Below, piece by piece: positions 8,269-16,142 of a stretch of DNA of 64,000 nucleotides. The notes under the pieces are model-generated. The model searched no databases and was not told the DNA's origin. It worked only from the letters and a program-made list of their open reading frames with translations. This stretch comes from an uncultured Clostridia bacterium. Its GTDB lineage: Bacteria; Bacillota; Clostridia; TANB77; CAG-508. Where the stretch lies: NCBI GenBank assembly GCA_910589185.1, contig CAJUSU010000003.1:4422-68421 (forward strand), read 5' to 3'. Within the stretch, counting starts at the first letter, position 1. Each line of letters opens with the position of its first letter. The position numbers and the translations under genes were made by a program.

Positions 8269-9272
8269 TATCTTTCAATTCTCTCCTTTGCTTCTTGCTG
8301 TGCTTCTTTTGTAAATCCTAGAATAATACGATTATTCTTTGCAATAATAGTATTCCAGATTTCTTCATACATCTCCTTTTTTGCTTTTGTTGCAATATCA
8401 ATTGCAGCAATTTCATGCGTTTTGCCATCTTTCGTCATGACTTTAATGCTTTGATTTGTTTTAATTCCATTTGTACGATAAATCATAGAATACATCCAAA
8501 TAATATCTTGATATTCTATTACTCTAAAACTACCTTTGAAGTTGATGACATAACGATTGGTTAAGAACAAATGAATTCTCTCATAATAGAAAGCTTCTGA
8601 ACTATTCATCTCATTATCCAATGTTTCAATAGTAGTTTCATCCATTTTCTTAATATTGCTACTAAATTTAATTTTTTGAGTAATTGCTGTGGCAAATAGA
8701 ATAAGTCCTAATAATCCACAAACAAAAGCACAAAAATAAGGAATAAATCCAATATCATCCATACCTGTTGCGGAAATATCTAGGTAAACTGCTCCAAAAT
8801 AAGAATTAAAATCTGCCATAGTTAGCTTTTCCTCTTCTTCTAAGCCTTGGTTGTATGCTTCTAAAGCATATTCTTTAATTTCCTTTGGAATTAGTTTTGT
8901 TCCACCTGTAATGGTAACAGGATTTTCTTTCAAATCTGTTTTGCTTGTTAGTTCATTATATTTTCCCATATAAGCGATATACATAAATTCGTCATCTGTT
9001 ACAATAAAATATGCATATGTAGAATCTGTTTCTTCTGCAAATAAATATGGCTTTGTATGTACATCAATAGTAGCAATTTGCTCTTCTTTGCCACCATCTT
9101 GCTCTACAATGATATCATTTAATGGTTTTGTATTTGCTTTTGCTTGTTCTACCATATAATAGCCAAATGCTACTAGAGCAATAGCTACAATAAGAAGCAA
9201 GATGCTAAGTAGCACATTTCTTGTTAACCTTTTTTTCTCTTTTAAAATGTTAGGATTTGTAAATCTCTCCAT
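8268..9272 (-). CDS. Hypothetical two-TM membrane protein
   Basis: The 334-residue protein has TM1 at about 20-42, an extracytoplasmic domain of about 130 residues, TM2 near 180-200, and a cytoplasmic C-terminal domain that looks PH-like (ERIHLFLTNRYVINFKGSFR, then YQDIIWMY). It resembles uncharacterised Clostridia proteins often described only as membrane proteins. I cannot assign a function. It overlaps the downstream DUF2974 gene by one base, so the two proteins are probably made together. The ATG has AAAGGGGG about 8 nt upstream. Confidence 0.7.
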   Translation of the reverse strand: MERFTNPNILKEKKRLTRNVLLSILLLIVAIALVAFGYYMVEQAKANTKPLNDIIVEQDGGKEEQIATIDVHTKPYLFAEETDSTYAYFIVTDDEFMYIAYMGKYNELTSKTDLKENPVTITGGTKLIPKEIKEYALEAYNQGLEEEEKLTMADFNSYFGAVYLDISATGMDDIGFIPYFCAFVCGLLGLILFATAITQKIKFSSNIKKMDETTIETLDNEMNSSEAFYYERIHLFLTNRYVINFKGSFRVIEYQDIIWMYSMIYRTNGIKTNQSIKVMTKDGKTHEIAAIDIATKAKKEMYEEIWNTIIAKNNRIILGFTKEAQQEAKERIER

Positions 9273-9350
9273 TTCATTTCCCCCTTTATTTCTATTAATT
9301 TATATCACATTTGTTACAAAAAATCTAGTACATTTCAAGGGAATAATATT

Positions 9351-9831
9351 TTACAAATTCTTATTTTTCTCTAATAATCTCTTTTCAATTTTATCTACAT
9401 CGGGGAATATTAGATTTATCCCGTTTAGCCTTTAGCCTAAATACTTTATTTACTTTAGCAACGATTTCTCTTTGCGTACCTTCAACAACAGGTACAGCCT
9501 TATCTCTGCTAGTATCTATATGATCTATATATTCTTCAGTAACTGGAAAAATGTTTTGAATGAGAAAAGCAGCATACTTTTTTCTATATCTTCCAATTAC
9601 AATGGTATCACAAATACCATTTTTCTTTATCTTTTCTTCTTGTAGCCTTTTATATTTTTCTACTTTTGAACTCATTGGAACAAACCAAAAAATTTTACTA
9701 TTTGCATTTCGTATACACAAATAAGTAGGTCTTGTATTTCCATTTTCATGATTTCTCATTAACTTTTTATCCTTTGCAACTTCAAAATATTCTTCTTTAA
9801 TATGATATACATATCCTGTTTCTATTAGCAT
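9351..9831 (-). CDS. cptN: CptN/AbiQ-type type III endoribonuclease toxin, +1 frameshift near the C-terminus
   Basis: The toxin matches the CptIN branch of type III toxin-antitoxin endoribonucleases: GYVYHIKEEYF, KLMRNHENGNTRPTYLCIRN and FWFVPMSSKVEKYK. The ATG at 9829-9831 has AAAGGA 7 nt upstream; the longer frame from 9846 lacks this support. In frame 0 it stops at 9391 after a tail (RDKSNIPRCR) that I do not recognise. If the C at 9423 of CGG (9421-9423) is skipped, the frame runs on to 9351 and gives GINLIFPDVDKIEKRLL, which resembles the FPD/FTD-type C-terminus I recall for this family. The product is then about 159 residues. A tandem-repeat antitoxin RNA and hairpin lie just upstream, the classic arrangement. 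Confidence 0.85.
9420..9423 (-). other. Putative +1 frameshift site (AAA-C-GGG) in cptN
   Basis: In-frame AAA CGG GAT becomes AAA (C) GGG ATA when the C at 9423 is skipped. The shifted frame stays open for 23 codons and gives a family-like C-terminus. The same C-GGR arrangement occurs in the tagO-like and tagG genes. It could also be a point insertion or a sequence error. Confidence 0.55.
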
Positions 9832-9849
9832 AATTTTTCCTTTCAAAAC

Positions 9850-9880
9850 AAAAAGAGACCTTCTATAACTTAATATAGAA
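9850..9880 (-). terminator. Attenuating hairpin between antitoxin RNA and toxin
   Basis: Arms TTCTATA (9861-9867) and TATAGAA (9874-9880), followed on the minus strand by a T-rich stretch (TCTCTTTTTG), lie between the repeats and the cptN start. Type III loci characteristically place a leaky terminator here, so that antitoxin RNA is made in large excess over toxin mRNA. Confidence 0.7.
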
Positions 9881-9997
9881 AGCCCCCTATTTTCATAATG
9901 GATAACTTATTACTCGCACCACCATAAAGCGAGAACATTTAGCGAAATGGATAACTTATTACTCGCACCACCATAAAGCGAGAACATTTTCCTTCTA
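9854..9997 (-). ncRNA. cptI: CptI-type antitoxin RNA
   Basis: This is the predicted transcript from the promoter at 10003-10032 through two tandem repeats to the hairpin before cptN. Within each repeat, CTCGC and GCGAG can pair around a loop, and single-stranded flanks could form the pseudoknot-like fold known for ToxI/CptI RNAs. In this family the toxin cuts the precursor into single repeats that then inhibit it. The boundaries are inferred from promoter and terminator. Confidence 0.75.
9897..9989 (-). repeat. Two perfect 44-nt tandem repeats (49-nt period)
   Basis: Copies at 9897-9940 and 9946-9989 are identical over 44 nt and separated by 5 nt (AGCGA on the plus strand). Two roughly 45-nt units fit the CptI branch of type III antitoxins, which carry few, longer repeats than ToxI. 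The adjacent toxin gene makes a CRISPR explanation untenable. Confidence 0.9.
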
Positions 9998-10002
9998 TAT
10001 TT

Positions 10003-10032
10003 ATTATACTGTTCATTTTTCATAATTGTCAA
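10003..10032 (-). promoter_or_regulatory. Consensus promoter of the antitoxin RNA
   Basis: On the minus strand, TTGACA (10027-10032), an 18-bp spacer and TATAAT (10003-10008) lie about 14 nt before the first repeat. Both boxes are perfect consensus, as expected for a strongly expressed type III antitoxin RNA. Confidence 0.85.
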
Positions 10033-10097
10033 GACATTTGTATAATAAATATAACATAAAGTTTGCACTATTTTTAAAGATATATTCTTGTTACAAA

Positions 10098-10871
10098 CTA
10101 CACTCCCATAATGTTATATCCACTATCTGCATAAATTACTTGCCCTGTCACAGCATCTGACATTTCACTCAATAAGAAAGCTGCCACATTTCCTACTTGA
10201 GTAGTTGTTACATTTCTGTGTAATGGTGATTTTTCTTCTACAACAGTTAAAATACTCGAAAAATCTTTAATCCCTTTAGCAGATAAAGTTTTAATTGGCC
10301 CCGCTGATATAGCATTCACCCTTTTTCCTTCTTTTCCTAAGTTTTCTGCTAAATATCGTACACTAGCCTCCAATGCTGCTTTTGCTGCTCCCATTACATT
10401 GTATCCATCTAACACTTTTGTAGAACCATGATAAGTTAAGGTTACTAAACTTGCATTTTCATTTAATAAATCTACTTCTTTTGCAATTCTTGTTGCTAGT
10501 ACAAAAGAATAGGCACTTACATCAAGAGCATGAGCATATCCTTCTTTACTGGTATAGATGAAATCTTGGTGCAAATCTTCTGTATTGGCATGTGCAATAG
10601 CATGTACTAAACCATCTATTTTCCCATTTTCTTCTTTGATTTGTGTAAATACTTTTTGTACCAATTCATCTTCTGATGCACCATCCAATACATAAGCTTT
10701 ACTTCCTTGAAATTCGGAGATAAGTTCTTCTATTTTTTCTTTATTTTCTTCTCCCATGTAAGTAAAAATAAGCTTTGCTCCATTCTCATAAGCTGATTTT
10801 GCAATTCCATAGGCAATACTCCATTTATTACGTATTCCCATAATTAGTATCGTTTTATCTTTTAATAACAT
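10098..10871 (-). CDS. fabI: Enoyl-[acyl-carrier-protein] reductase (NADH)
   Basis: The 257-residue SDR-fold reductase catalyses the last step of each fatty-acid elongation cycle. FabI hallmarks are the divergent nucleotide motif GIRNKWSIAYGIA near 12-24, Tyr147 in LTYHGS, and the catalytic pair Tyr157 and Lys164 (GYNVMGAAKAA), with the FabI-specific six-residue spacing. It is the last gene of the fab/acc operon, 15 nt after accA. Many Clostridia use the flavoprotein FabK at the front of this operon instead. FabI at the end suggests a lineage-specific replacement, which would affect triclosan sensitivity (inference). No clear terminator follows. Confidence 0.95.
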   Translation of the reverse strand: MLLKDKTILIMGIRNKWSIAYGIAKSAYENGAKLIFTYMGEENKEKIEELISEFQGSKAYVLDGASEDELVQKVFTQIKEENGKIDGLVHAIAHANTEDLHQDFIYTSKEGYAHALDVSAYSFVLATRIAKEVDLLNENASLVTLTYHGSTKVLDGYNVMGAAKAALEASVRYLAENLGKEGKRVNAISAGPIKTLSAKGIKDFSSILTVVEEKSPLHRNVTTTQVGNVAAFLLSEMSDAVTGQVIYADSGYNIMGV

Positions 10872-10886
10872 AACACTTTCTTCCTT

Positions 10887-11699
10887 TCATTTTATTCGAA
10901 ACCCCGAAATACTCCTAAACTTCTCATATCGTTGTTCCACTAATTCTTCCTCTGTCATTTTCTGCATTTTACGAATTTCTTTTTGAATTTCCTTTTGAAT
11001 AGATTGACTTACTTTTTCAAAATCTTCTTCTTCCATTTCTACTGGCTCTTTGATAATCTTATCAATCACTTTTAAATCATATAAATCTTTTGCTGTTAGC
11101 CTCATTTTTTCTGCTGCTTCTTTTACTCTACTACTATCCTTCCATAAAATACTGCTATATCCTTCAGGGGATAAAATAGAGTAAATCGCATTTTCTAACA
11201 TAAAAATTTTATTAGCTACTGATATGGCTAACGCACCACCCGAAGAACCTTCTCCTATTACAATGCTAATCACAGGAACTTTTAGTCTTGCCATTTCAAA
11301 CATAGATTTTGCAATTGCTTCTCCCTGTCCTCTTTCTTCTGCGCCAATTCCCGGATAAGCGCCTTTGGTATCCACAAAAGTAATAATGGGTCTGTGAAAC
11401 TTTTCTGCTTGTTTCATAAACCTAATCGCCTTTCGATAACTTTCAGGATTAGGCATTCCAAAATTTCTCTCCATATTTTCTTTCGTCGTTCTTCCTTTTT
11501 GCTCTGCAATAATAGTAAAGACCTGCTCTCCTAGTTTTGCTAATCCGCAAATAATTGCCTTATCATCTTTGAAACATCTATCTCCATGTAACTCAATAAA
11601 CTCATCAAAAATGCTTTCTATATAGTCAATGGCTGTTTTTCTTTTTGGATTTCTAGCAATTTCTACTTTCTCCCAAGCAGAGGATTTATTCTTTTCCAT
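10887..11699 (-). CDS. accA: Acetyl-CoA carboxylase carboxyltransferase subunit alpha
   Basis: The 270-residue protein forms, with AccD, the carboxyltransferase that moves CO2 from biotinyl-AccB to acetyl-CoA, giving malonyl-CoA. Family motifs are ARNPKRKTAIDYIESIFDEF, ELHGDRCFKDD, FVDTKGAYPGIGAEERGQ and GEGSSGGALAI. It is shorter at the N-terminus than the E. coli protein (319 residues), as is usual in Firmicutes. It overlaps accD by 14 nt and precedes fabI, consistent with equimolar translation of the two carboxyltransferase subunits. Confidence 0.96.
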   Translation of the reverse strand: MEKNKSSAWEKVEIARNPKRKTAIDYIESIFDEFIELHGDRCFKDDKAIICGLAKLGEQVFTIIAEQKGRTTKENMERNFGMPNPESYRKAIRFMKQAEKFHRPIITFVDTKGAYPGIGAEERGQGEAIAKSMFEMARLKVPVISIVIGEGSSGGALAISVANKIFMLENAIYSILSPEGYSSILWKDSSRVKEAAEKMRLTAKDLYDLKVIDKIIKEPVEMEEEDFEKVSQSIQKEIQKEIRKMQKMTEEELVEQRYEKFRSISGFRIK

Positions 11700-12549
11700 T
11701 TGTCATTCCTCCTTTATGGTACTGAATTAGCTGATGTAATGTGTCTTTCATTTCTTCTCTTGCTACAATCTTATCAATAAATCCATGTTCCAATAAAAAT
11801 TCTGCTGTTTGGAAACCTTCTGGCAAACTCTCTCCAATTGTTTGTTCTATTACTCTTGGACCTGCAAAGCCTATCATCGCTCCCGGTTCTGCTAAAATGA
11901 TATCTCCTAAACTTGCAAAAGATGCAGTAACTCCTCCATAGGTTGGGTCTGTTAAGACAGATATGTATAATAGTCCTGCCTCATCTAATTTAGTAAGTGC
12001 TGCCGTTGTTTTTGCCATTTGCATTAAAGAAATAATCCCTTCTTGCATTCTAGCACCACCTGATACAGCAAATATGATAAGTGGTAACTTTAGCTGAATG
12101 GCTTGTTCAATACTATATGTAATTTTTTCGCCAACTACTGCTCCCATACTTCCCATTAAAAAGCCACTATCCATGATACAGATAACTACATCTTCCCCCT
12201 TAATTTTTCCTGTTCCACAAGCAACCGCCTCTTCTAGGCTTGTTTTTTCTCTTAAAGCTGCTAGTTTTCTAGGGTAATCTTCTAAATCTAAAGGATTCGT
12301 TGTGTCTATATTCAAGTCAAAACGCTTGTAAGTTCCCTCATCAATGACTAATTCTATTCTTTTTCCAATATGCATTCTAAAATAATGGCCACAATTAGGA
12401 CAAATATTTAAGTTACTTCTAACAGTATCTTTATAAATGATTTCATGGCATTTTTCACATTTGAGCCATTTTCCAATTGGAATATCCACATTTGACTTTT
12501 TATTTGCTACATTCTTCGTTTCTCTTTTCTTGATTTTATCTACTATCAT
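11686..12549 (-). CDS. accD: Acetyl-CoA carboxylase carboxyltransferase subunit beta
   Basis: The 287-residue subunit has an N-terminal four-cysteine zinc ribbon (Cys31, Cys34, Cys50, Cys53: CEKC...CPNC), followed by a crotonase-fold carboxyltransferase domain with SGGARMQEGIISLMQMAKT and GGVTASFASLGD. The start overlaps the accC stop in an ATGA arrangement, and the end overlaps accA by 14 nt. The three genes are therefore tightly coupled. Length and domains are typical of Firmicutes AccD. Confidence 0.96.
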   Translation of the reverse strand: MIVDKIKKRETKNVANKKSNVDIPIGKWLKCEKCHEIIYKDTVRSNLNICPNCGHYFRMHIGKRIELVIDEGTYKRFDLNIDTTNPLDLEDYPRKLAALREKTSLEEAVACGTGKIKGEDVVICIMDSGFLMGSMGAVVGEKITYSIEQAIQLKLPLIIFAVSGGARMQEGIISLMQMAKTTAALTKLDEAGLLYISVLTDPTYGGVTASFASLGDIILAEPGAMIGFAGPRVIEQTIGESLPEGFQTAEFLLEHGFIDKIVAREEMKDTLHQLIQYHKGGMTNGKE

Positions 12550-13892
12550 TTACTTTTTTGCATCTCCTTTTCAATAAAAGATGTGTCAAAATTTCCTCTA
12601 ATAAAATCAGGGTTACGAATAATATCAAAAAGGAAATCTCGGTTGGTATCCACTCCGTCTATTACAAGTTCTTCTAAAGCCCTTTTCATTTTACTAATCG
12701 CTTCATTTCGATTAACACCAAATACAATAATTTTGGCTATCATAGAATCATAATTTGATGGAATGGTATATCCGCTATAAATGGCCGTATCTACTCTAAT
12801 ACCATTTCCTCCCGGCAAGTTCATTTCATTGATTTTCCCCGGTGAAGGCATAAAGTTTTTGCTTGGATTTTCTGCATTAATTCTACATTCCATAGAATGA
12901 CCCTTAAATACAATTTCCTTTTGTTTGAATTTCAATTCTTCTCCTGCTGCAATACGAATTTGCTCTTTGACTAAATCAATTCCTGTTCTCATTTCTGTAA
13001 TAGGGTGTTCCACTTGAATTCTTGTATTCATTTCCATGAAATAGAAATTCTTATCTTTATCTACTAAAAATTCTACTGTTCCACAGCTTGTATATCCTGC
13101 TGCTTTTGCTGCTTTGATAGCGGCATTTCCCATTTTGTTCCTTAGTTTGTCATCTATTATAGTGGAAGGAGTTTCTTCTATTATTTTTTGATGATTTCTT
13201 TGTATTGTACAATCTCTTTCTCCTAAATGTACTACATTTCCATGTTCATCTGCCAAAATTTGAATTTCCACATGTCTTGGATTTTGGATAAATTTTTCTA
13301 TGTAAATCTCACTATCATTAAAAGCATTTTTGGCTTCTTGCTTCACAATATTGTAATTTGTTTCTAACTCATCAAAAGAATTGACTTGTCTAATTCCTTT
13401 GCCTCCACCACCTGCTGATGCTTTTAATAAAACAGGATAACCAATTTTTTCACAAACTAAAATAGCTTGTTTCAAATCTTTTACACTTCCATCAGAACCT
13501 GGAACAACTGGTACCCCTTCTTTTTTCATCATTTCTTTACTATTCGATTTATTGCCTAGCAAATCAATAACTTTTGAAGTTGGACCAATAAACTTAATAT
13601 TAGACTCCTCACAAATCTTAGCAAACTGAGAATTCTCTGATAAAAAGCCAAATCCCGGATGAATACTATCTGCTTTTGTAATACTTGCCGCTTCAATGAT
13701 ATTCTTCATGTTCAAATAGCTTTGTTTTGGACTTGCAGGCCCTATACAAATAGCCTCATCTGCAAGTCTTGTATGCAAAGCATCTTTATCCGCTTCAGAA
13801 TAAACAGCTACTGTTTTTATATTCATTTCTTTACACGCTCTAATAATACGAACTGCAATCTCTCCACGATTTGCTATTAGTATTTTATTCAA
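12546..13892 (-). CDS. accC: Acetyl-CoA carboxylase, biotin carboxylase subunit
   Basis: The 448-residue ATP-grasp enzyme carboxylates the biotin on AccB using bicarbonate and ATP. It begins MNKILIANRGEIAVRIIRAC and shows the glycine-rich loop KASAGGGGKGIR near 160, the HVEIQILAD segment, FMEMNTRIQVEHPITE near 285 and the C-terminal MECRINAENP block. The start codon is TTG (13890-13892) with a GAGGTG site about 7 nt upstream, directly after the fabZ stop. A non-ATG start could tune its level relative to neighbours. It overlaps accD by 4 nt. Confidence 0.96.
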   Translation of the reverse strand: MNKILIANRGEIAVRIIRACKEMNIKTVAVYSEADKDALHTRLADEAICIGPASPKQSYLNMKNIIEAASITKADSIHPGFGFLSENSQFAKICEESNIKFIGPTSKVIDLLGNKSNSKEMMKKEGVPVVPGSDGSVKDLKQAILVCEKIGYPVLLKASAGGGGKGIRQVNSFDELETNYNIVKQEAKNAFNDSEIYIEKFIQNPRHVEIQILADEHGNVVHLGERDCTIQRNHQKIIEETPSTIIDDKLRNKMGNAAIKAAKAAGYTSCGTVEFLVDKDKNFYFMEMNTRIQVEHPITEMRTGIDLVKEQIRIAAGEELKFKQKEIVFKGHSMECRINAENPSKNFMPSPGKINEMNLPGGNGIRVDTAIYSGYTIPSNYDSMIAKIIVFGVNRNEAISKMKRALEELVIDGVDTNRDFLFDIIRNPDFIRGNFDTSFIEKEMQKSK

Positions 13893-13893
13893 T

Positions 13894-14331
13894 CTATTTC
13901 ACCTCTTTTTCAACAACTGCGAAAGTAAATTCTCCTTTTGCCGCTAATTTTCCATCAACAGTTGCAATTCCTTCTCCTACACCAATAGGGCCTTTTTTCT
14001 TAATGATATTTACTTCTAATTTTAATCTATCTCCCGGTACTACCATCTTCTTGAACTTTAATTTATCAATTCCACCAAACAAAGCATTTTTTCCTTTATT
14101 CTCTTCTAGAGAAAGTATCGCTACCGCTCCTGCTTGTGCCAAGCTTTCTGTAATTAATACCCCCGGCATAATGGGGTTACCCGGAAAATGCCCTTGAAAA
14201 TACCATTCATCTTTATCGACATTTTTATATGCCACAGTCTTTTCTCCCGGTATATATTCTTCTACTTCGTCAATCATCAAAAATGGTTCCCTTTGAGGAA
14301 TAATCTTTTTTATCTGTTCTTTATTTAACAT
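13894..14331 (-). CDS. fabZ: 3-hydroxyacyl-[acyl-carrier-protein] dehydratase
   Basis: The 145-residue hotdog-fold enzyme dehydrates 3-hydroxyacyl-ACP to trans-2-enoyl-ACP. The catalytic residues are visible: His48 in GHFPGNPIMPG and Glu62 in LITESLAQAGA. The N-terminus (IKKIIPQREPFLMID) and length are standard for FabZ. The ATG has AAAAGGAGATACAT in front. The 64-nt gap to accB holds a REP-like palindrome, while the accC TTG start follows within two bases of the stop. Confidence 0.96.
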   Translation of the reverse strand: MLNKEQIKKIIPQREPFLMIDEVEEYIPGEKTVAYKNVDKDEWYFQGHFPGNPIMPGVLITESLAQAGAVAILSLEENKGKNALFGGIDKLKFKKMVVPGDRLKLEVNIIKKKGPIGVGEGIATVDGKLAAKGEFTFAVVEKEVK

Positions 14332-14345
14332 ATGTATCTCCTTTT

Positions 14346-14394
14346 TGTCAGTTTAGGGACGTTAGTTTAACTGACATCTGTCCCCTAACTGACA
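14346..14394. repeat. REP-like palindromic element between accB and fabZ
   Basis: Imperfect inverted arms at 14346-14360 and 14380-14394 (TGTCAGTTTAGGGAC and GTCCCCTAACTGACA) almost fill the 64-nt accB-fabZ gap. The first 31 nt, beginning TGTC and ending GACA, match the element overlapping the end of fabF. The hairpin might stabilise or attenuate the operon mRNA. No associated transposase is in the window. Confidence 0.6.
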
Positions 14395-14838
14395 TTATTC
14401 TATAATAAACAACGGCTTGCCATATTCAACTGCTTCTCCGTCCTTTACTAAAATTTCCTTTACTTTTCCTTCAAATTCAGATTCAATTTCGTTCATCAAC
14501 TTCATAGCTTCAATAATGCAAAGGGTATCTCCTTTTTTAACATTCTTTCCAACTTCTACATAACTTTCAGAAGTTGGAGAAGGTTTTAAATAAAAAGTTC
14601 CAACCATTGGAGATTTTACAATATTTCCTTTAATTTCTTCTAGTGATGTTTCTTGTGCTACTTCTACTCTTGACACGTTCTCTGTTGTAACTACTTGTTC
14701 TACTACTGGTGTAGTTACTTTTACAGTAGTTTCCTTCTTCATACTAATTTTGGTTCCATCTGGAAAATCAATATCAATTGCAGTCAATTTTGAATTTCCC
14801 ATATCTTCCATCAATTGTTTAATTTTCTCATACTCCAT
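14395..14838 (-). CDS. accB: Biotin carboxyl carrier protein of acetyl-CoA carboxylase
   Basis: The 147-residue carrier has an N-terminal helical region, a Thr/Val-rich flexible linker (about 36-70) and a C-terminal biotinyl domain with the canonical EAMKLMNE motif; Lys113 is the biotinylation site. The N-terminus (MEYEKIKQLMEDMGNSKLTA) matches other AccB proteins. The carrier shuttles carboxylated biotin between AccC and AccA/AccD. The birA-like ligase that should modify it is encoded earlier in the same operon. Confidence 0.96.
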   Translation of the reverse strand: MEYEKIKQLMEDMGNSKLTAIDIDFPDGTKISMKKETTVKVTTPVVEQVVTTENVSRVEVAQETSLEEIKGNIVKSPMVGTFYLKPSPTSESYVEVGKNVKKGDTLCIIEAMKLMNEIESEFEGKVKEILVKDGEAVEYGKPLFIIE

Positions 14839-14878
14839 TTTAATTCCTCCTATCTTTTATGATTGCTTTACATAAAAA

Positions 14879-14909
14879 TGTCCTACTAACTAACGTCCCC
14901 AAACGGACA
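14879..14909 (-). repeat. REP-like element overlapping the 3' end of fabF
   Basis: A 31-nt unit on the minus strand starting TGTCCGTTTGGGGACGTTAG and ending GACA matches the first 31 nt of the element at 14346 apart from about six positions. It runs across the fabF stop, so the last residues of FabF (SVWGR) are encoded by the repeat. This looks like insertion of a short palindromic element into the end of the gene. Confidence 0.6.
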
Positions 14910-16128
14910 TAACAACACTACTATTATGTCCACCAAACCCTAAAGAATTTGACATGACAATGTTTAATTCTGCCTTTCTTGGTTCATTTGGAACAATATC
15001 CAAATCACATTCTTCATCTTTTTCTTTGTAGTTGATAGTTGGTGGCACTAGCCCTTCCTCTAAAGCTTTTACACAAAAGATCGCTTCTACTGCCCCTGCC
15101 GCTCCTAATAAATGTCCTATGTTTCCTTTGGTAGAACTAACCATTACTTTTTGTGCTGCTTCTCCTAAGGCTGTTTTAATTGCCATAGTTTCTGTTTGGT
15201 CATTTAAGTGTGTAGAAGTTCCATGTGCATTAATGTAATCTATTTCATTTGGAGAAATGCCTGCATTTTGAATTGCTCTTATCATTGCTTTTGCTCCACA
15301 TTCTCCATCTGGGCATGGTGATGTAATATGATAAGCGTCTGTGGTAGAACCAAATCCAATTACCTCTGCATAGATTTTAGCTCCTCTTTGTTTAGCGTGT
15401 TCTAATTCTTCTAAAATGACAACTCCTGCGCCTTCTCCCATGACAAATCCATTTCTTTCTTTGTCAAATGGGATACTCGCTCTATTTTTATCTGTACTAC
15501 TAGATAATGCTTTCATATTTTCAAAGCCTGCAATTCCTACCTCACAAATTGCAGCTTCTGTTCCTCCTGCAACAATAACATCTTCTTCTCCTAATTGAAT
15601 CGTTTTATATGCTTCTCCAATACAATGTGTAGAAGATGCACAGGCTGTTACAACACTAATAGATTCTCCTTTAAAACCAAATTCAATAGCAACATTTCCT
15701 GCTGGCATATTTGCAATTGCCATTGGAATAAACATAGGAGATACCCTCTTATTTCCTTTTTCATAATTTGTTTCACATTGTTCTTGAATGGTTCTTAATC
15801 CACCAATGCCAGAACCAACAAAAATTCCCACTCTATCAAAATCCGTATTTTCTTTGGTAATTCCTGCATCTTTTACTGCTTCTCTTGCTGCAATAATAGC
15901 AAATTGAGATGACCTATCTAATCTTTTTGCTTGCTTTGGATCAAAATATTCTAGTGGATCATAGGCTTTTACCTCTGCATCTAGTTTTGTTTTGTATTCT
16001 GTCGTTTCAAATAAGGTAATTTCATCAATTCCACATTTTTTATGCTTAATTCCTTCCCAAGTTTCCTCTACATTCTTTCCTATTGGGGTAATTGCTCCTA
16101 ATCCTGTAATCACAACTCTTTTTTTCAT
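14890..16128 (-). CDS. fabF: 3-oxoacyl-[acyl-carrier-protein] synthase II
   Basis: The 412-residue condensing enzyme elongates acyl-ACP with malonyl-ACP. The catalytic Cys163 lies in VVTACASSTHCI, His near 303 in NAHGTSTHLND and His near 340 in GNIGHLLGAAG; GFGGHNSS is near the C-terminus. The start MKKRVVITGLGAITPIGKNV is standard. The C-terminal tail after GGHNSSVVM reads SVWGR and derives from a REP-like repeat that supplies the stop codon. No dedicated FabH is in this operon, so initiation must be encoded elsewhere or done differently. Confidence 0.96.
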   Translation of the reverse strand: MKKRVVITGLGAITPIGKNVEETWEGIKHKKCGIDEITLFETTEYKTKLDAEVKAYDPLEYFDPKQAKRLDRSSQFAIIAAREAVKDAGITKENTDFDRVGIFVGSGIGGLRTIQEQCETNYEKGNKRVSPMFIPMAIANMPAGNVAIEFGFKGESISVVTACASSTHCIGEAYKTIQLGEEDVIVAGGTEAAICEVGIAGFENMKALSSSTDKNRASIPFDKERNGFVMGEGAGVVILEELEHAKQRGAKIYAEVIGFGSTTDAYHITSPCPDGECGAKAMIRAIQNAGISPNEIDYINAHGTSTHLNDQTETMAIKTALGEAAQKVMVSSTKGNIGHLLGAAGAVEAIFCVKALEEGLVPPTINYKEKDEECDLDIVPNEPRKAELNIVMSNSLGFGGHNSSVVMSVWGR

Positions 16129-16142
16129 TTTCCTATCCTTTC

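Noticed and set aside
9897..9989. Two identical direct repeats as a mini CRISPR array
   Set aside because: The gap is only 5 nt, too short for a spacer, and a CptN-type toxin with promoter and hairpin explains the repeats fully.
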